A stretch of 9,807 bases of DNA from Rhodanobacter sp. UBA5168. GTDB lineage: Bacteria > Pseudomonadota > Gammaproteobacteria > Xanthomonadales > Rhodanobacteraceae. The notes below the pieces were generated by a model that saw only the letters and a program-made list of their open reading frames with translations, searched no databases and had not been told where the DNA came from. A program made the translations under genes and the position numbers. Shown piece by piece: positions 1 to 6,977 of this stretch. Position 1 is the first letter of the stretch. Every line of letters begins with the position of its first letter. The stretch spans positions 1 to 9,807 of the forward strand of contig DHXA01000181.1 of assembly GCA_002413455.1 (NCBI GenBank), in the 5' to 3' direction.

Positions 1-146
1 ATGCTGCCGCCGATCAACTGCACGATCAGGTGCGGCAGCACGGGGATGATGATGCCGAATGCCAGCATGTCCAGCATCACGGTGACGAAGATGAAGGTGA
101 GCGCAGCGCGGCGGTGCGGTACGGCGGGGGACGGTGACTGATCCAT
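1..146 (-). CDS. MFS efflux transporter, DHA1/TetA-like (5' end only)
   Basis: Only the first 48 codons are inside the window; the gene runs off the left edge. The reading begins at the ATG on the complement of 144-146 with a short polar, proline-rich N-terminus ([13 protein letters not shown]). A hydrophobic first membrane helix follows at about residues 15-39. It carries the D26-M-L-A-F-G31-I-I-I-P35-V-L-P pattern, which is typical of helix 1 in drug:proton antiporters of the major facilitator superfamily, especially the TetA-like group. By family it would be an inner-membrane exporter of small molecules, but substrate cannot be told from 48 residues. No good Shine-Dalgarno sequence precedes this ATG, so the exact start is less sure than the frame. 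It is divergent from the metallopeptidase lipoprotein gene. Confidence 0.8.
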   Translation of the reverse strand, partial: MDQSPSPAVPHRRAALTFIFVTVMLDMLAFGIIIPVLPHLIVQLIGGS

Positions 147-190
147 GGGTCGCGACGGGATAGGAGGACGTGCACGATAACGGAATGGCG

Positions 191-211
191 CCGGCGCGGC
201 ATGTGCGCCGG
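191..211. repeat. GC hairpin between the divergent transporter and lipoprotein genes
   Basis: CCGGCGC at 191-197 is the exact reverse complement of GCGCCGG at 205-211, with a 7-base loop (GGCATGT). It lies 80 bases before the lipoprotein start and 45 bases outside the transporter start. It could be an operator, a structured leader element or chance in GC-rich DNA. There is no T-tract, so it does not look like a normal terminator. No convincing promoter hexamers were found in the 147-290 spacer. Confidence 0.35.
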
Positions 212-279
212 GCCAGCGCAGCGGCGCAATGGCGAATCAGCGCAGTGCGCGGCGCGATACCATGGGCAATCCCCTCGTC

Positions 280-285
280 AAGGAA
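280..285 (+). promoter_or_regulatory. Ribosome binding site deciding the lipoprotein start
   Basis: AAGGAA lies five bases before the ATG at 291. It selects this start over in-frame codons further upstream, and the resulting N-terminus is a textbook lipoprotein signal peptide. Confidence 0.7.
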
Positions 286-290
286 TTGCC

Positions 291-2024
291 ATGTATCGAC
301 GTCTGCTCCCGTTGTGCCTGCTGCTTGCGCTGGCCGGTTGTTCCTCCAGTCACGACGCCGCTCCGATGGCGCCCGTATCGAAGGAAGAACTTGCGCCCGC
401 GCCGGCCAGCACCGCTCCCGCCTCGTCGGCCAGCAGCGCACCGGCCGGCAGCGCGATGAAGCAGCGTCTGTCCGATTACGCCAGCGTGAAACTCAGCGCC
501 GACCTGTCCGGTTTCGACCCCAGGCAGAAGAAGATGATCGCGTTGCTGGTCGAGGCAGCTGACAGCATGAATGCGATCTACTGGCAGCAGGCCTGGGGCG
601 ACAAGGATGCGCTGCTGCAGAAGATCAGCGACCCGGCCACGCGCGAATTCGCCGAGCTCAACTACGGTCCGTGGGATCGGCTGGACAACGATCGGCCGTT
701 CGTCGACGGCGTCGGCGCGCGTCCGGCCGGTGCGCAGTTCTATCCCGCCGACATGAGCAAGGCGGAGTTCGAGCAGTCCACCCTGAGGGACAAGACCGCG
801 CTGTACACCTTGCTGCGCCGCGATGCGCAAGGCCGGCTGATCAGCGTGCCCTACCACGAGGCGTACAAGGCCGATCTGCAGAAGACGGCCGGCCTGCTGC
901 GCGATGCCGCCAAGCTGGCGCAGGATGCCGGCTTCAGGAAATACCTGACGATGCGCGCCGATGCGCTGCTCAGCGACGACTACCAGGCCAGCGATTTCGC
1001 CTGGATGGCGATGAAGAACAATCCGGTCGACATCGTGATCGGCCCGATCGAAACCTACGAAGACCAGCTGTTCGGCTACAAGGCCAGCTACGAATCGTAC
1101 GTGCTGATCAAGGACCAGGCCTGGAGCAAGAAGCTGGCGCGCTTCGCCCAATACCTGCCCGAGTTGCAGCGCGGCTTGCCCGTACCCGAGCGCTACAAGG
1201 CCGAGAAGCCCGGCTCCGATGCCGACCTCAACGCCTACTTCGCGATCTACTACGGCGGCGATGCCAACGTCGGCGCCAAGACCATCGCGATCAACCTGCC
1301 CAACGACGAACAGGTGCAGTTGAAGAGAGGCACGCGCCGGCTGCAACTGGAAAACGTGATGAAGGCGAAGTTCGAGCAGATCATGCTGCCGATCGCGAAG
1401 GAACTGATTGCCGACGACCAGCAGCGCAACCTCACCTTCGACGCATTCTTCCAGAACACCATGTTCCACGAGGTGGCGCACGGCCTCGGCATCAAGAACG
1501 TTGTCGGCAAGAGCGGGCTGGACGGCAAGGGCACCGTGCGCAAGGCGCTGAAGGATCAGGCGTCCAGCTTCGAGGAAGGCAAGGCCGACATCCTCGGTCT
1601 GTACATGGTGACGAAGCTGGCCGACAAGGGCGAGCTGGACAAGTCCAAGCTGATGGACAATTACGTCACCTTCCTCGCCGGCATCCTGCGCTCGGTGCGC
1701 TTCGGCGCCAGCGACGCGCACGCCAGGGCGAACATGGTGCGCTTCAACTTCTTCAAGCAGCAGGGCGCGTTCACCCGCGATGAAAAGAGCGGCCGCTACC
1801 GCGTCGACTTCGACAAGATGACGGCGGCGATGAACGCGCTGTCGGCCAAGCTGCTGACCATCCAGGGCGACGGCGACTACGCGGCGGCGAAGCAGCTCAC
1901 CGACCAGATGGGCGCGGTCGACGCCGAGCTGGCCGGCGATCTGAAGCGGCTCGACCAGGCGCACATCCCGGTCGACATCCGCTTCGAGCAGGGACTCGAC
2001 GTGCTCGGCCTGGACAAACCCTGA
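291..2024 (+). CDS. Outer-membrane lipoprotein, M49 (dipeptidyl peptidase III)-like zinc metallopeptidase
   Basis: This is a 577-residue protein. The start at 291 is chosen because AAGGAA precedes it and the N-terminus is a lipoprotein signal, with lipobox L-A-G-C and lipidated Cys17. Serine at +2 predicts outer-membrane sorting. Residues ~20-52 form an Ala/Pro/Ser-rich linker, followed by a large mainly helical domain. The zinc site is visible as H393-E-V-A-H397, followed by E428-E429-G-K-A-D433. This resembles the HExxxH and EECRAE pair of M49 dipeptidyl peptidase III, where the two His residues and the second Glu bind zinc and the Glu of the HEx motif is catalytic. Here the first motif is a five-residue HExxH rather than the six-residue classical form. 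The predicted role is hydrolysis of short peptides in the periplasm or at the outer membrane; substrate and dipeptidase activity are inference. Members of this group are often annotated as Zn-dependent hydrolase or DPP III family protein. It is transcribed alone. Confidence 0.82.
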   Translation: MYRRLLPLCLLLALAGCSSSHDAAPMAPVSKEELAPAPASTAPASSASSAPAGSAMKQRLSDYASVKLSADLSGFDPRQKKMIALLVEAADSMNAIYWQQAWGDKDALLQKISDPATREFAELNYGPWDRLDNDRPFVDGVGARPAGAQFYPADMSKAEFEQSTLRDKTALYTLLRRDAQGRLISVPYHEAYKADLQKTAGLLRDAAKLAQDAGFRKYLTMRADALLSDDYQASDFAWMAMKNNPVDIVIGPIETYEDQLFGYKASYESYVLIKDQAWSKKLARFAQYLPELQRGLPVPERYKAEKPGSDADLNAYFAIYYGGDANVGAKTIAINLPNDEQVQLKRGTRRLQLENVMKAKFEQIMLPIAKELIADDQQRNLTFDAFFQNTMFHEVAHGLGIKNVVGKSGLDGKGTVRKALKDQASSFEEGKADILGLYMVTKLADKGELDKSKLMDNYVTFLAGILRSVRFGASDAHARANMVRFNFFKQQGAFTRDEKSGRYRVDFDKMTAAMNALSAKLLTIQGDGDYAAAKQLTDQMGAVDAELAGDLKRLDQAHIPVDIRFEQGLDVLGLDKP

Positions 2025-2075
2025 GCGCGGACGGCCGTGGTGGGCGATGCGCGCGCCATGTACGGCACCATGCGC

Positions 2076-2104
2076 CGCGCCGTCGGTCCACCGACGACGG
2101 CGCG
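2076..2104. terminator. Strong hairpin at a convergent gene end, possible two-way terminator
   Basis: CGCGCCGTC at 2076-2084 pairs perfectly with GACGGCGCG at 2096-2104 around an 11-base loop. It lies 52 bases after the lipoprotein stop and 12 bases beyond the stop of the oppositely oriented protease gene, where a shared terminator would be expected. No U-tract follows on either strand, so it is not a standard intrinsic terminator. It may act as an RNA 3'-end stabiliser, or termination may be Rho-dependent. Confidence 0.45.
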
Positions 2105-2115
2105 TAGACGGGCGG

Positions 2116-4008
2116 TCAGTGCGGCGCGAGGTCGCGCATCACCATGCGCAGGCTGCGCCCGTCGGCGAGCTTCAGCGCGAGCACGGTTCCCTCGTCCCGT
2201 GCATTGCTGGCCTGGCGCAGATCTTCGCTGCCGAGCGCAAGCACCGGCTTGCCGTCGACCGCCACGATCTCGTCGTCCTTGCGCAGTCCGGCTTCGGCCG
2301 CCGGGCCGCCGGGCACGACCCACCTCACCTTGAAGCGGTCGCGGTGCTGCGCATCGACCTTCGCCGCGCTCAGTCCGGCAGTGGCGAATCGACGCGGCGC
2401 TGGCCGGCTGCGCGGCAGCAGGGTCATCGACTGGCGGCGGTAGTCGACGTGCACGTTGAAGCGCGACAGCACGTCCTGGCCGATGTTGCCGGCCTCGGTC
2501 GGGTTGCCGGTGGCGCCGGCATCGGCACGGGTCAGCTGGGCCAGCGGGCTGCCGATCGCCGCGTCGCCCAGCTGTATCGAACGCACGTGCGCGATGTGCG
2601 AGAGGAAGGCCCCGCCGACGCCACCGGTGGGCTGCGGATAGCCCTTGGCGTAGTGTGCGAGTAGGCCTTCGCGCCCGGCCCACTGCGGAAACAGCAGCAG
2701 GTAGCCGGAGTTGCCGGTGTCGATGCCGAACACGCCGCGCTTGCCGTCGACGCTGGCGTCGACCGTCGGCATGTCGAAAGTGAAGCGCAGCGGCAACGTG
2801 TTGCCTTTCACTGCGGCCGGCGGCGCGCCCCGGTCGAACGGCTGCAGCACCAGTTGCCGGCGGTCGTAGTCGAAGGTCACCGCGAAACGCTCGAAGATCT
2901 CCAGGCCGAGGATGCCGGCGATCGGCGGCTTGTCGCCGCGCTCCGCAAACGTGTAGCCGTAGGGCATCACCAGGAAGGTCTGGTCGCGGATGTCCGCCCC
3001 GCCCATCGTCAGCCGGGCCACCCGGGTATAGGCCATGCTCATCGAACCCGGCCCGGAACCGGTGCTGACGCCCTTGCCCTGGCTGGCGAGGCCGAGCCGC
3101 TTCGCCGCATCGTCGGTAAGGATGGCGTGTCCACCGGTATCCAGGATGAAGGGCAGTGGGTCGCTGCCGTTGATGCTGGCCTCCACCAGCAGAGTGTTGC
3201 CCTGGAAATGCATCGATGCCGTGGTGCGTTTCGCGTCGCCTCGCATGGAAACGTCGTGGACGGCGGGGTCGGGACGCTTCAGGGCATCGCCCGGCAGTGC
3301 CGCCAGCGGCTGGTAGCGGTCGATCACGTCGGTGCTTTCACCGTCGGAGGTGCCGATCGCGGTGGCGGCCGAGTTCTCGATCCGGAACGGCAATTGCAGG
3401 CCTTCGACGGAGCGGTAGTCGGCATAGCGCTGGGTCATGATCAGGAACGAGCCGGGCCACACGACGCGGTCGAGCCGGTGCGTGGCCTTGTCGATCCACA
3501 GGGTCGCGGTGCGGCCGCCGCGCGGGGTTGCTTCCACGCGGGCGAAGCCATGTCCGTTTTCCGTTATGTCCGGCAGCGCGCGATAGCTGGCCGCGTCGCC
3601 AGCGGTGAGCGCGCCGAAGCGCTGCACCCAGCTTTCGGTAATCGCCATCGCCTTGGCCTCGGCAGAGTCGTAGGGATGAATCAGCCCCGACATGTCCTGG
3701 TGCCAGCGGCCTTGCGCATCGAGGCCGTCGGCGCGGGGATACACCGGATTGCGTGCGCGCACAGCGAAGTGGCCGCTGCGCAGGTCGACGGCCGCATGCA
3801 TCGCGCCGGTCAGTCCGTCGCTGGTCTCCCGGCCGTCGGCGAGCAGGGCGCCGATGCCGTTCCAGCGCTCGCCGCCATGGGCCTGCCGCAGTTGCCGCAG
3901 GAGCGTGGCGGTACTGTCGTGGACCGGCGCGGCCGGCAAGGCGGCTGGCAGGAACAGCCCTGCCAGCAACAGCAGGCGAATACGCAATGACGGTGGGCGA
4001 TTCGGCAT
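2116..4008 (-). CDS. Secreted retropepsin-like aspartyl protease with two DTG lobes and a C-terminal PDZ domain
   Basis: This is a 630-residue protein. The start at 4008 is preferred over upstream in-frame ATGs because GGAG lies nine bases before it and it puts a clean Sec signal peptide first (RIRLLLLAGLFLPAALPAA, cleavage near residue 27). Residues ~30-240 form an N-terminal domain of LolA-like or unknown beta-rich type. Two aspartyl-protease-like lobes follow: FILDTGG, with DTG at 290-292, ending in GILGLEIFERFAVTFDY (365-381); and GIDTGNSG, with DTG at 430-432, ending in GQDVLSRFNVHVDY (510-523). A PDZ domain occupies about 555-622 (GGPAAEAGL, DDEIVAVDGKPV). By family it is an aspartyl peptidase active after export; the paired DTG motifs in one chain suggest an intramolecular pseudo-dimer. 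The PDZ probably binds substrate or partner C-termini. Target proteins are unknown. An AraC-type regulator gene ends 71 bp upstream on the same strand. Confidence 0.85.
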   Translation of the reverse strand: MPNRPPSLRIRLLLLAGLFLPAALPAAPVHDSTATLLRQLRQAHGGERWNGIGALLADGRETSDGLTGAMHAAVDLRSGHFAVRARNPVYPRADGLDAQGRWHQDMSGLIHPYDSAEAKAMAITESWVQRFGALTAGDAASYRALPDITENGHGFARVEATPRGGRTATLWIDKATHRLDRVVWPGSFLIMTQRYADYRSVEGLQLPFRIENSAATAIGTSDGESTDVIDRYQPLAALPGDALKRPDPAVHDVSMRGDAKRTTASMHFQGNTLLVEASINGSDPLPFILDTGGHAILTDDAAKRLGLASQGKGVSTGSGPGSMSMAYTRVARLTMGGADIRDQTFLVMPYGYTFAERGDKPPIAGILGLEIFERFAVTFDYDRRQLVLQPFDRGAPPAAVKGNTLPLRFTFDMPTVDASVDGKRGVFGIDTGNSGYLLLFPQWAGREGLLAHYAKGYPQPTGGVGGAFLSHIAHVRSIQLGDAAIGSPLAQLTRADAGATGNPTEAGNIGQDVLSRFNVHVDYRRQSMTLLPRSRPAPRRFATAGLSAAKVDAQHRDRFKVRWVVPGGPAAEAGLRKDDEIVAVDGKPVLALGSEDLRQASNARDEGTVLALKLADGRSLRMVMRDLAPH

Positions 4009-4017
4009 GGGCGAGAT

Positions 4018-4021
4018 CTCC
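4018..4021 (-). promoter_or_regulatory. Ribosome binding site deciding the protease start
   Basis: The minus strand reads GGAG here, nine bases before the ATG at 4008. It favours this codon over in-frame ATGs at 4035 and 4053, which would add a charged, His-rich extension in front of the signal peptide. Confidence 0.6.
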
Positions 4022-4062
4022 GTGGGGTGTCGCATGCTGGCGTGGTGGCGCAAAAGCCGTCT

Positions 4063-4089
4063 AGGACGCGCTTGATCGATCAGGACGCG
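4063..4089. repeat. Short direct repeat and palindrome between the AraC-type gene and the protease gene
   Basis: AGGACGCG occurs at 4063-4070 and again at 4082-4089, 19 bases start to start. Between and overlapping them is a perfect 10-base palindrome TGATCGATCA at 4073-4082, which includes the stop codon of the AraC-type gene. The location, 55-81 bases upstream of the protease start, would suit an activator site, and AraC-family proteins often bind direct repeats about two helical turns apart. Both elements are short enough to arise by chance. Confidence 0.3.
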
Positions 4090-4886
4090 ATTTGCAGACC
4101 CTGGCGGAAGTCACGCGGCGTCTGCCCGGTCATCCGCTTGAACACGCGAGCGAAATGGCTTTGGTCGGTGAAGCCGGCTTCGGCGGCCACCGCGGCGATC
4201 GAGCAGGCGCCCTCGGCCAGCGCCTTGCGGGCGATCCCGATGCGCAATCCGCGCTGGTATTCGCCCACCGAAACCCCCTGCGTCTGCTGGAAGCGGCGCG
4301 CCAGATGGGCCGGATGCACGCCGGCCAGCGCCGCCAGCTCCTGCAGCGATGGCGTGGCAAGCGGATCGTCGTGCAGGCGCTCCAGCACGCGCTTCAGCCA
4401 GCCCGGACGGTCCGGTGCATGGTCTTGCCGGCAGGCCTGCGCGACCAGTTCGAGCACGGCCGCATGCAACGCGAGCGCCGCTGCATCGTCGTTGGCGGCC
4501 AGTTCGTGCTCGAGCCGGCGCAGCAGCCGTTCGGCGCCGGGCAGCTGCAGCACGCGGTGCTCGCCGAGCAAGCGGCGCACGCCAGCGTCGGCAGCCAGTT
4601 CCGCTGACAGGAACATGCTCAGGCAGCGCGCGCCGTCGCCGGCGAAGCGGTTGGCATGGCGGTGGCCGTGCGGATGCACCAGCAGCAGGCCGTGGCGGCA
4701 GTCGGTATCGCGCCCGCCGCTGTGCTGGGTATAGCTGCCGGCGGCGACGAGGCAGAGGTAGGCGTCGTCGTGTTCGTGCCATGGCAGGGCCGAGTCGCCG
4801 GCATAGTTGGTCACCGACACGCGCAGGCCGCCGCTCGTGTGCAGCCGTTCGGGCGAGCCGAAGTTGGTGCGTTCCAGGCGTTGCAT
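4080..4886 (-). CDS. AraC-family transcriptional regulator with N-terminal cupin sensor domain
   Basis: This is a 268-residue cytoplasmic DNA-binding regulator. The N-terminal half looks like an AraC-type cupin effector domain, with the W36-H-E-H39-D cluster and the beta-rich stretch LLLVHPHGHRHANRF at 67-81. The C-terminal 100 residues hold the double helix-turn-helix. The first HTH is at about 181-202 (LQELAALAGVHPAHLARRF). The second is at about 229-253, with the family signature GFTDQSHFARVFKRMTGQTP at 238-257. Several His residues in the cupin could bind a metal or small ligand, but the effector is unknown. The ATG at 4886 has no strong Shine-Dalgarno sequence. It lies 71 bp upstream of the aspartyl protease gene and 70 bp downstream of the hydrolase gene, all on one strand. 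Regulation of the protease gene is a plausible positional guess only. Confidence 0.9.
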   Translation of the reverse strand: MQRLERTNFGSPERLHTSGGLRVSVTNYAGDSALPWHEHDDAYLCLVAAGSYTQHSGGRDTDCRHGLLLVHPHGHRHANRFAGDGARCLSMFLSAELAADAGVRRLLGEHRVLQLPGAERLLRRLEHELAANDDAAALALHAAVLELVAQACRQDHAPDRPGWLKRVLERLHDDPLATPSLQELAALAGVHPAHLARRFQQTQGVSVGEYQRGLRIGIARKALAEGACSIAAVAAEAGFTDQSHFARVFKRMTGQTPRDFRQGLQIAS

Positions 4887-4956
4887 GAAGGTAGTTTACG
4901 GCCCTGTACCGTGGACGGATGTGCCAGCGGTAACGGGCTCGTCGCGCGTTGGGCCG

Positions 4957-5847
4957 TCAGAGGGGGCGGGCGCCGTCCAGATGATCCAGCGCCCAGTCGG
5001 CGACGGCCTGCGGATGTTCGAGGTGTAGGTGGTGGCCGCCTTCCAGGTGGCTGACGGCGATCCTCGCCACGCAATCGGCGCGGGCCTGCATCGGGGCGCC
5101 GGGCAGGTACGAGGTGGCCGGTTGCGCCAGCAGCAGGGCGGTGGGCACGGCAATGCCGCGCAGCAGCGCGTGCACTTGCGACTCGGCCAGGCGCACGGCG
5201 CTGGGGCGGGTCAGCCGCGGATCGCTGCGCCAGCGCCAGCCGCTGCCGGTTTCGATCAGCCCGCGCTCGACGATGGGGCGCGCCAGGTCGGCCGGCAGGC
5301 CGCTGACGATGCTGCGCGCGCTGATGGCTTGCTCGACAGCGCGGAAAACGCGCAGTGGTTTGCTGCTGTCGCTGCGCGTGGCCAGTGCGTCGCGAAAGCG
5401 TTGCAAGGTGTGCAAGCCATCGTCGCCGAGTGGACCAAGACCTTCGATCAGCAGCAGGCGCTCGATCCGGTCCGGCGCCGCGGCAGCGGTCAAGGCGGCA
5501 ATGCCGGCGCCCAGCGAATGACCAAGCAGGGTGAGGCGATCCAGCTGCAAGGCCTCGATCGCCTCGAGTACCGCGCGTACGTAGTCGACATAGTGGTAGC
5601 TGGCGCCCGGTGGCAGATGATCTGCGTGGCCGTGGCCGGGCAGATCCAGCGCGATCACCCGATAGTGCGTGGCCAGCAGCGGCGCGAGCAAGGCAAAGCT
5701 GCCCGCATTGTCGAGCCAGCCGTGCAGCGCCAGCAGCGCTGGCGCGTCCTCGTCGCCCCATGTCAGCGCGCTCAGTGCCAGACGGGGCAGCTGGATGCGC
5801 CGCTCAGTCGGTGCGTGCACGTAGCTGCTGCGCGCGTTGGCGGGCAT
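4957..5847 (-). CDS. Alpha/beta-fold serine hydrolase, SERHL-like
   Basis: This is a 296-residue cytoplasmic hydrolase with no signal peptide. The oxyanion-loop motif L41-H42-G43-W44 is followed by ALDLPGHGHADH at about 66-77 and the nucleophile elbow G109-H110-S111-L112-G113. Near the C-terminus, LEGGHHLHLEHP (268-279) supplies the catalytic His at 272 or 273. The HGWLDNAGSF and GHHLHLEHP stretches resemble SERHL-type hydrolases; an ester or other small acyl substrate is likely but unidentified. The usual acidic residue after strand 7 is not obvious, as that stretch reads LLLAQPATSYLPG; E135 in LLLIEGLGP is an alternative. The ATG at 5847 is favoured by a nearby AGG and overlaps the end of hemH by 44 bases. 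Upstream ATGs at 5877 and 5955 and a GTG at 5820 remain possible. The overlap implies an operon with hemH, perhaps with coupled translation. Confidence 0.85.
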   Translation of the reverse strand: MPANARSSYVHAPTERRIQLPRLALSALTWGDEDAPALLALHGWLDNAGSFALLAPLLATHYRVIALDLPGHGHADHLPPGASYHYVDYVRAVLEAIEALQLDRLTLLGHSLGAGIAALTAAAAPDRIERLLLIEGLGPLGDDGLHTLQRFRDALATRSDSSKPLRVFRAVEQAISARSIVSGLPADLARPIVERGLIETGSGWRWRSDPRLTRPSAVRLAESQVHALLRGIAVPTALLLAQPATSYLPGAPMQARADCVARIAVSHLEGGHHLHLEHPQAVADWALDHLDGARPL

Positions 5848-6940
5848 CGGCCTGGCGTTGTCGCGCAGCGTCCGCATCGTAATCGGCGGCGAACTCGGGC
5901 CAGCCCTGGGTATGGCGCAATACCAGCGCGGCGAGGCTGTCGACCTGCCCGGCACTGTCGTTCAATGCGGGGATGTAGCGCAGGTCGCCGCCACCGGCGG
6001 CGATGAAGAGCGCCCGGTTCTGCATCGCGATTTCCTCCAGCGTCTCCAGGCAGTCCACCGCGAATCCGGGGCAGGCGACGTCGAGCCGTTGCACACCTTC
6101 GGCGGCAAGCTTGCGCACGGTGGCGTCGGTATAGGGTTGCAGCCAGCGTTCGCGACCCACCCGCGACTGGAAGCTGATGATGGCCTGTTCCTCGCTCAGC
6201 CCCAGTCGCTCGCGCAGCAGGCGCGCCGTGGCGTGGCACTGGCAGAAATAGGGATCGCCGGCCAGCAGGTAGCGCTCGGGAATGCCATGGAATGACAGCA
6301 GCAGTTTGTCGCCGCGACCGTTCGCCTGCCACCAGTGTTCGATGCTGCTGGCGAGCGCTTCGATGTGGGCCGGGTCGTCGTGGTAGTCGTTGACGATGCG
6401 CAGCTCCGGCGGCCAGCGCAGGGTCTTGAGGGTGTCGGCAACGGCATCGATGACCGAGCCGGTGGAGGTGGCCGAATATTGCGGATACAGCGGCAGCACC
6501 AGCAGCCGGCGCACGCCATCGCGCTGCAACTGGGCAATCGTGTTTGCCACCGCCGGCTCCCCGTAGCGCATCGCCAGCGCCACACGGATCGGTCCGCCGG
6601 GACGTTGTCGGGCCAGTTCGCGCTGCAGCCCCTCGGCTACCGCCTCGCTGCCGAAACGCAGCGGCGAACCCTTGCTGGTCCAGACCTTGGCATAGGCCCG
6701 GGCCGAGCGGGGCGGGCGCACGCGCAGGATGACGCCGTGCAGGATCAACCACCACAGCCAGCGCGGGTATTCGATCACCCGGCGATCGCCGAGAAACTCG
6801 GCCAGGTACGGGCGCAGCGCCTTCGCCGTGGGCGCGGTCGGCGTGCCCAGATTGACCAGCAATACGGCTGCCTGAACGGGCTGAACGGAGGCCCCGTGGG
6901 AATAGCCGGCGAGGCCGGTATAGTGATCGCTGCGTGGCAT
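5804..6940 (-). CDS. hemH: Ferrochelatase, final step of protoheme synthesis
   Basis: Ferrochelatase inserts Fe2+ into protoporphyrin IX to make protoheme, at the cytoplasmic membrane face or in the cytosol. The 378-residue product shows the expected order: LLVNLGTP at 27-34, LAEFLGDRRVIEYPRWLW at 46-63, LPLYPQYSATSTGSV at 149-163, the catalytic-His motif LSFHGIPERY with H218 at 215-224, FQSRVGRERWLQPYT at 257-271, and CPGFAVDCLETLEEI at 290-304 with E299 matching the active-site Glu of other ferrochelatases. The ATG at 6940 leaves about 23 residues before the conserved core, slightly longer than many bacterial homologues. It lacks a clear Shine-Dalgarno sequence. The C-terminal ~30 residues after the core are a polar Arg/Gln/Ala-rich tail. 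The gene is divergent from the SYLF gene, and its end overlaps the alpha/beta hydrolase gene. Confidence 0.95.
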   Translation of the reverse strand: MPRSDHYTGLAGYSHGASVQPVQAAVLLVNLGTPTAPTAKALRPYLAEFLGDRRVIEYPRWLWWLILHGVILRVRPPRSARAYAKVWTSKGSPLRFGSEAVAEGLQRELARQRPGGPIRVALAMRYGEPAVANTIAQLQRDGVRRLLVLPLYPQYSATSTGSVIDAVADTLKTLRWPPELRIVNDYHDDPAHIEALASSIEHWWQANGRGDKLLLSFHGIPERYLLAGDPYFCQCHATARLLRERLGLSEEQAIISFQSRVGRERWLQPYTDATVRKLAAEGVQRLDVACPGFAVDCLETLEEIAMQNRALFIAAGGGDLRYIPALNDSAGQVDSLAALVLRHTQGWPEFAADYDADAARQRQADARQRAQQLRARTD

Positions 6941-6977
6941 GATGGCGTCGCGGTTGAACTCTAGCGGTGAAGTCTGC

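Noticed and set aside
235..263. Possible sigma-70 promoter for the lipoprotein (TACCAT at 258-263)
   Set aside because: Only four of six bases match the -10 consensus, and the region 17 bases upstream (AATCAG) does not resemble a -35 box.
170..562. GTG-started plus-strand frame preceded by AGGAGG at 162-167
   Set aside because: The spacing from AGGAGG to GTG is only two bases. The product is Arg-rich shadow sequence running into the lipoprotein gene in another frame.
237..1964. 575-codon open frame on the minus strand opposite the metallopeptidase lipoprotein
   Set aside because: Its protein is low-complexity, rich in His, Arg, Val, Leu, Gln and Gly, with no recognisable domain. It is the antisense of a gene with motifs and a signal peptide, as is usual in GC-rich coding DNA.
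2854..3990. 378-codon open frame on the plus strand opposite the aspartyl protease
   Set aside because: It mirrors the protease codons (GC-rich third positions) and shows no domain, ribosome binding site or sensible N-terminus. The protease on the other strand has clear motifs.
4887..4956. Possible promoter for the AraC-type gene (TAAACT on the minus strand)
   Set aside because: No acceptable -35 element lies at 16-18 bases, so it is not supported over read-through from the hydrolase gene.
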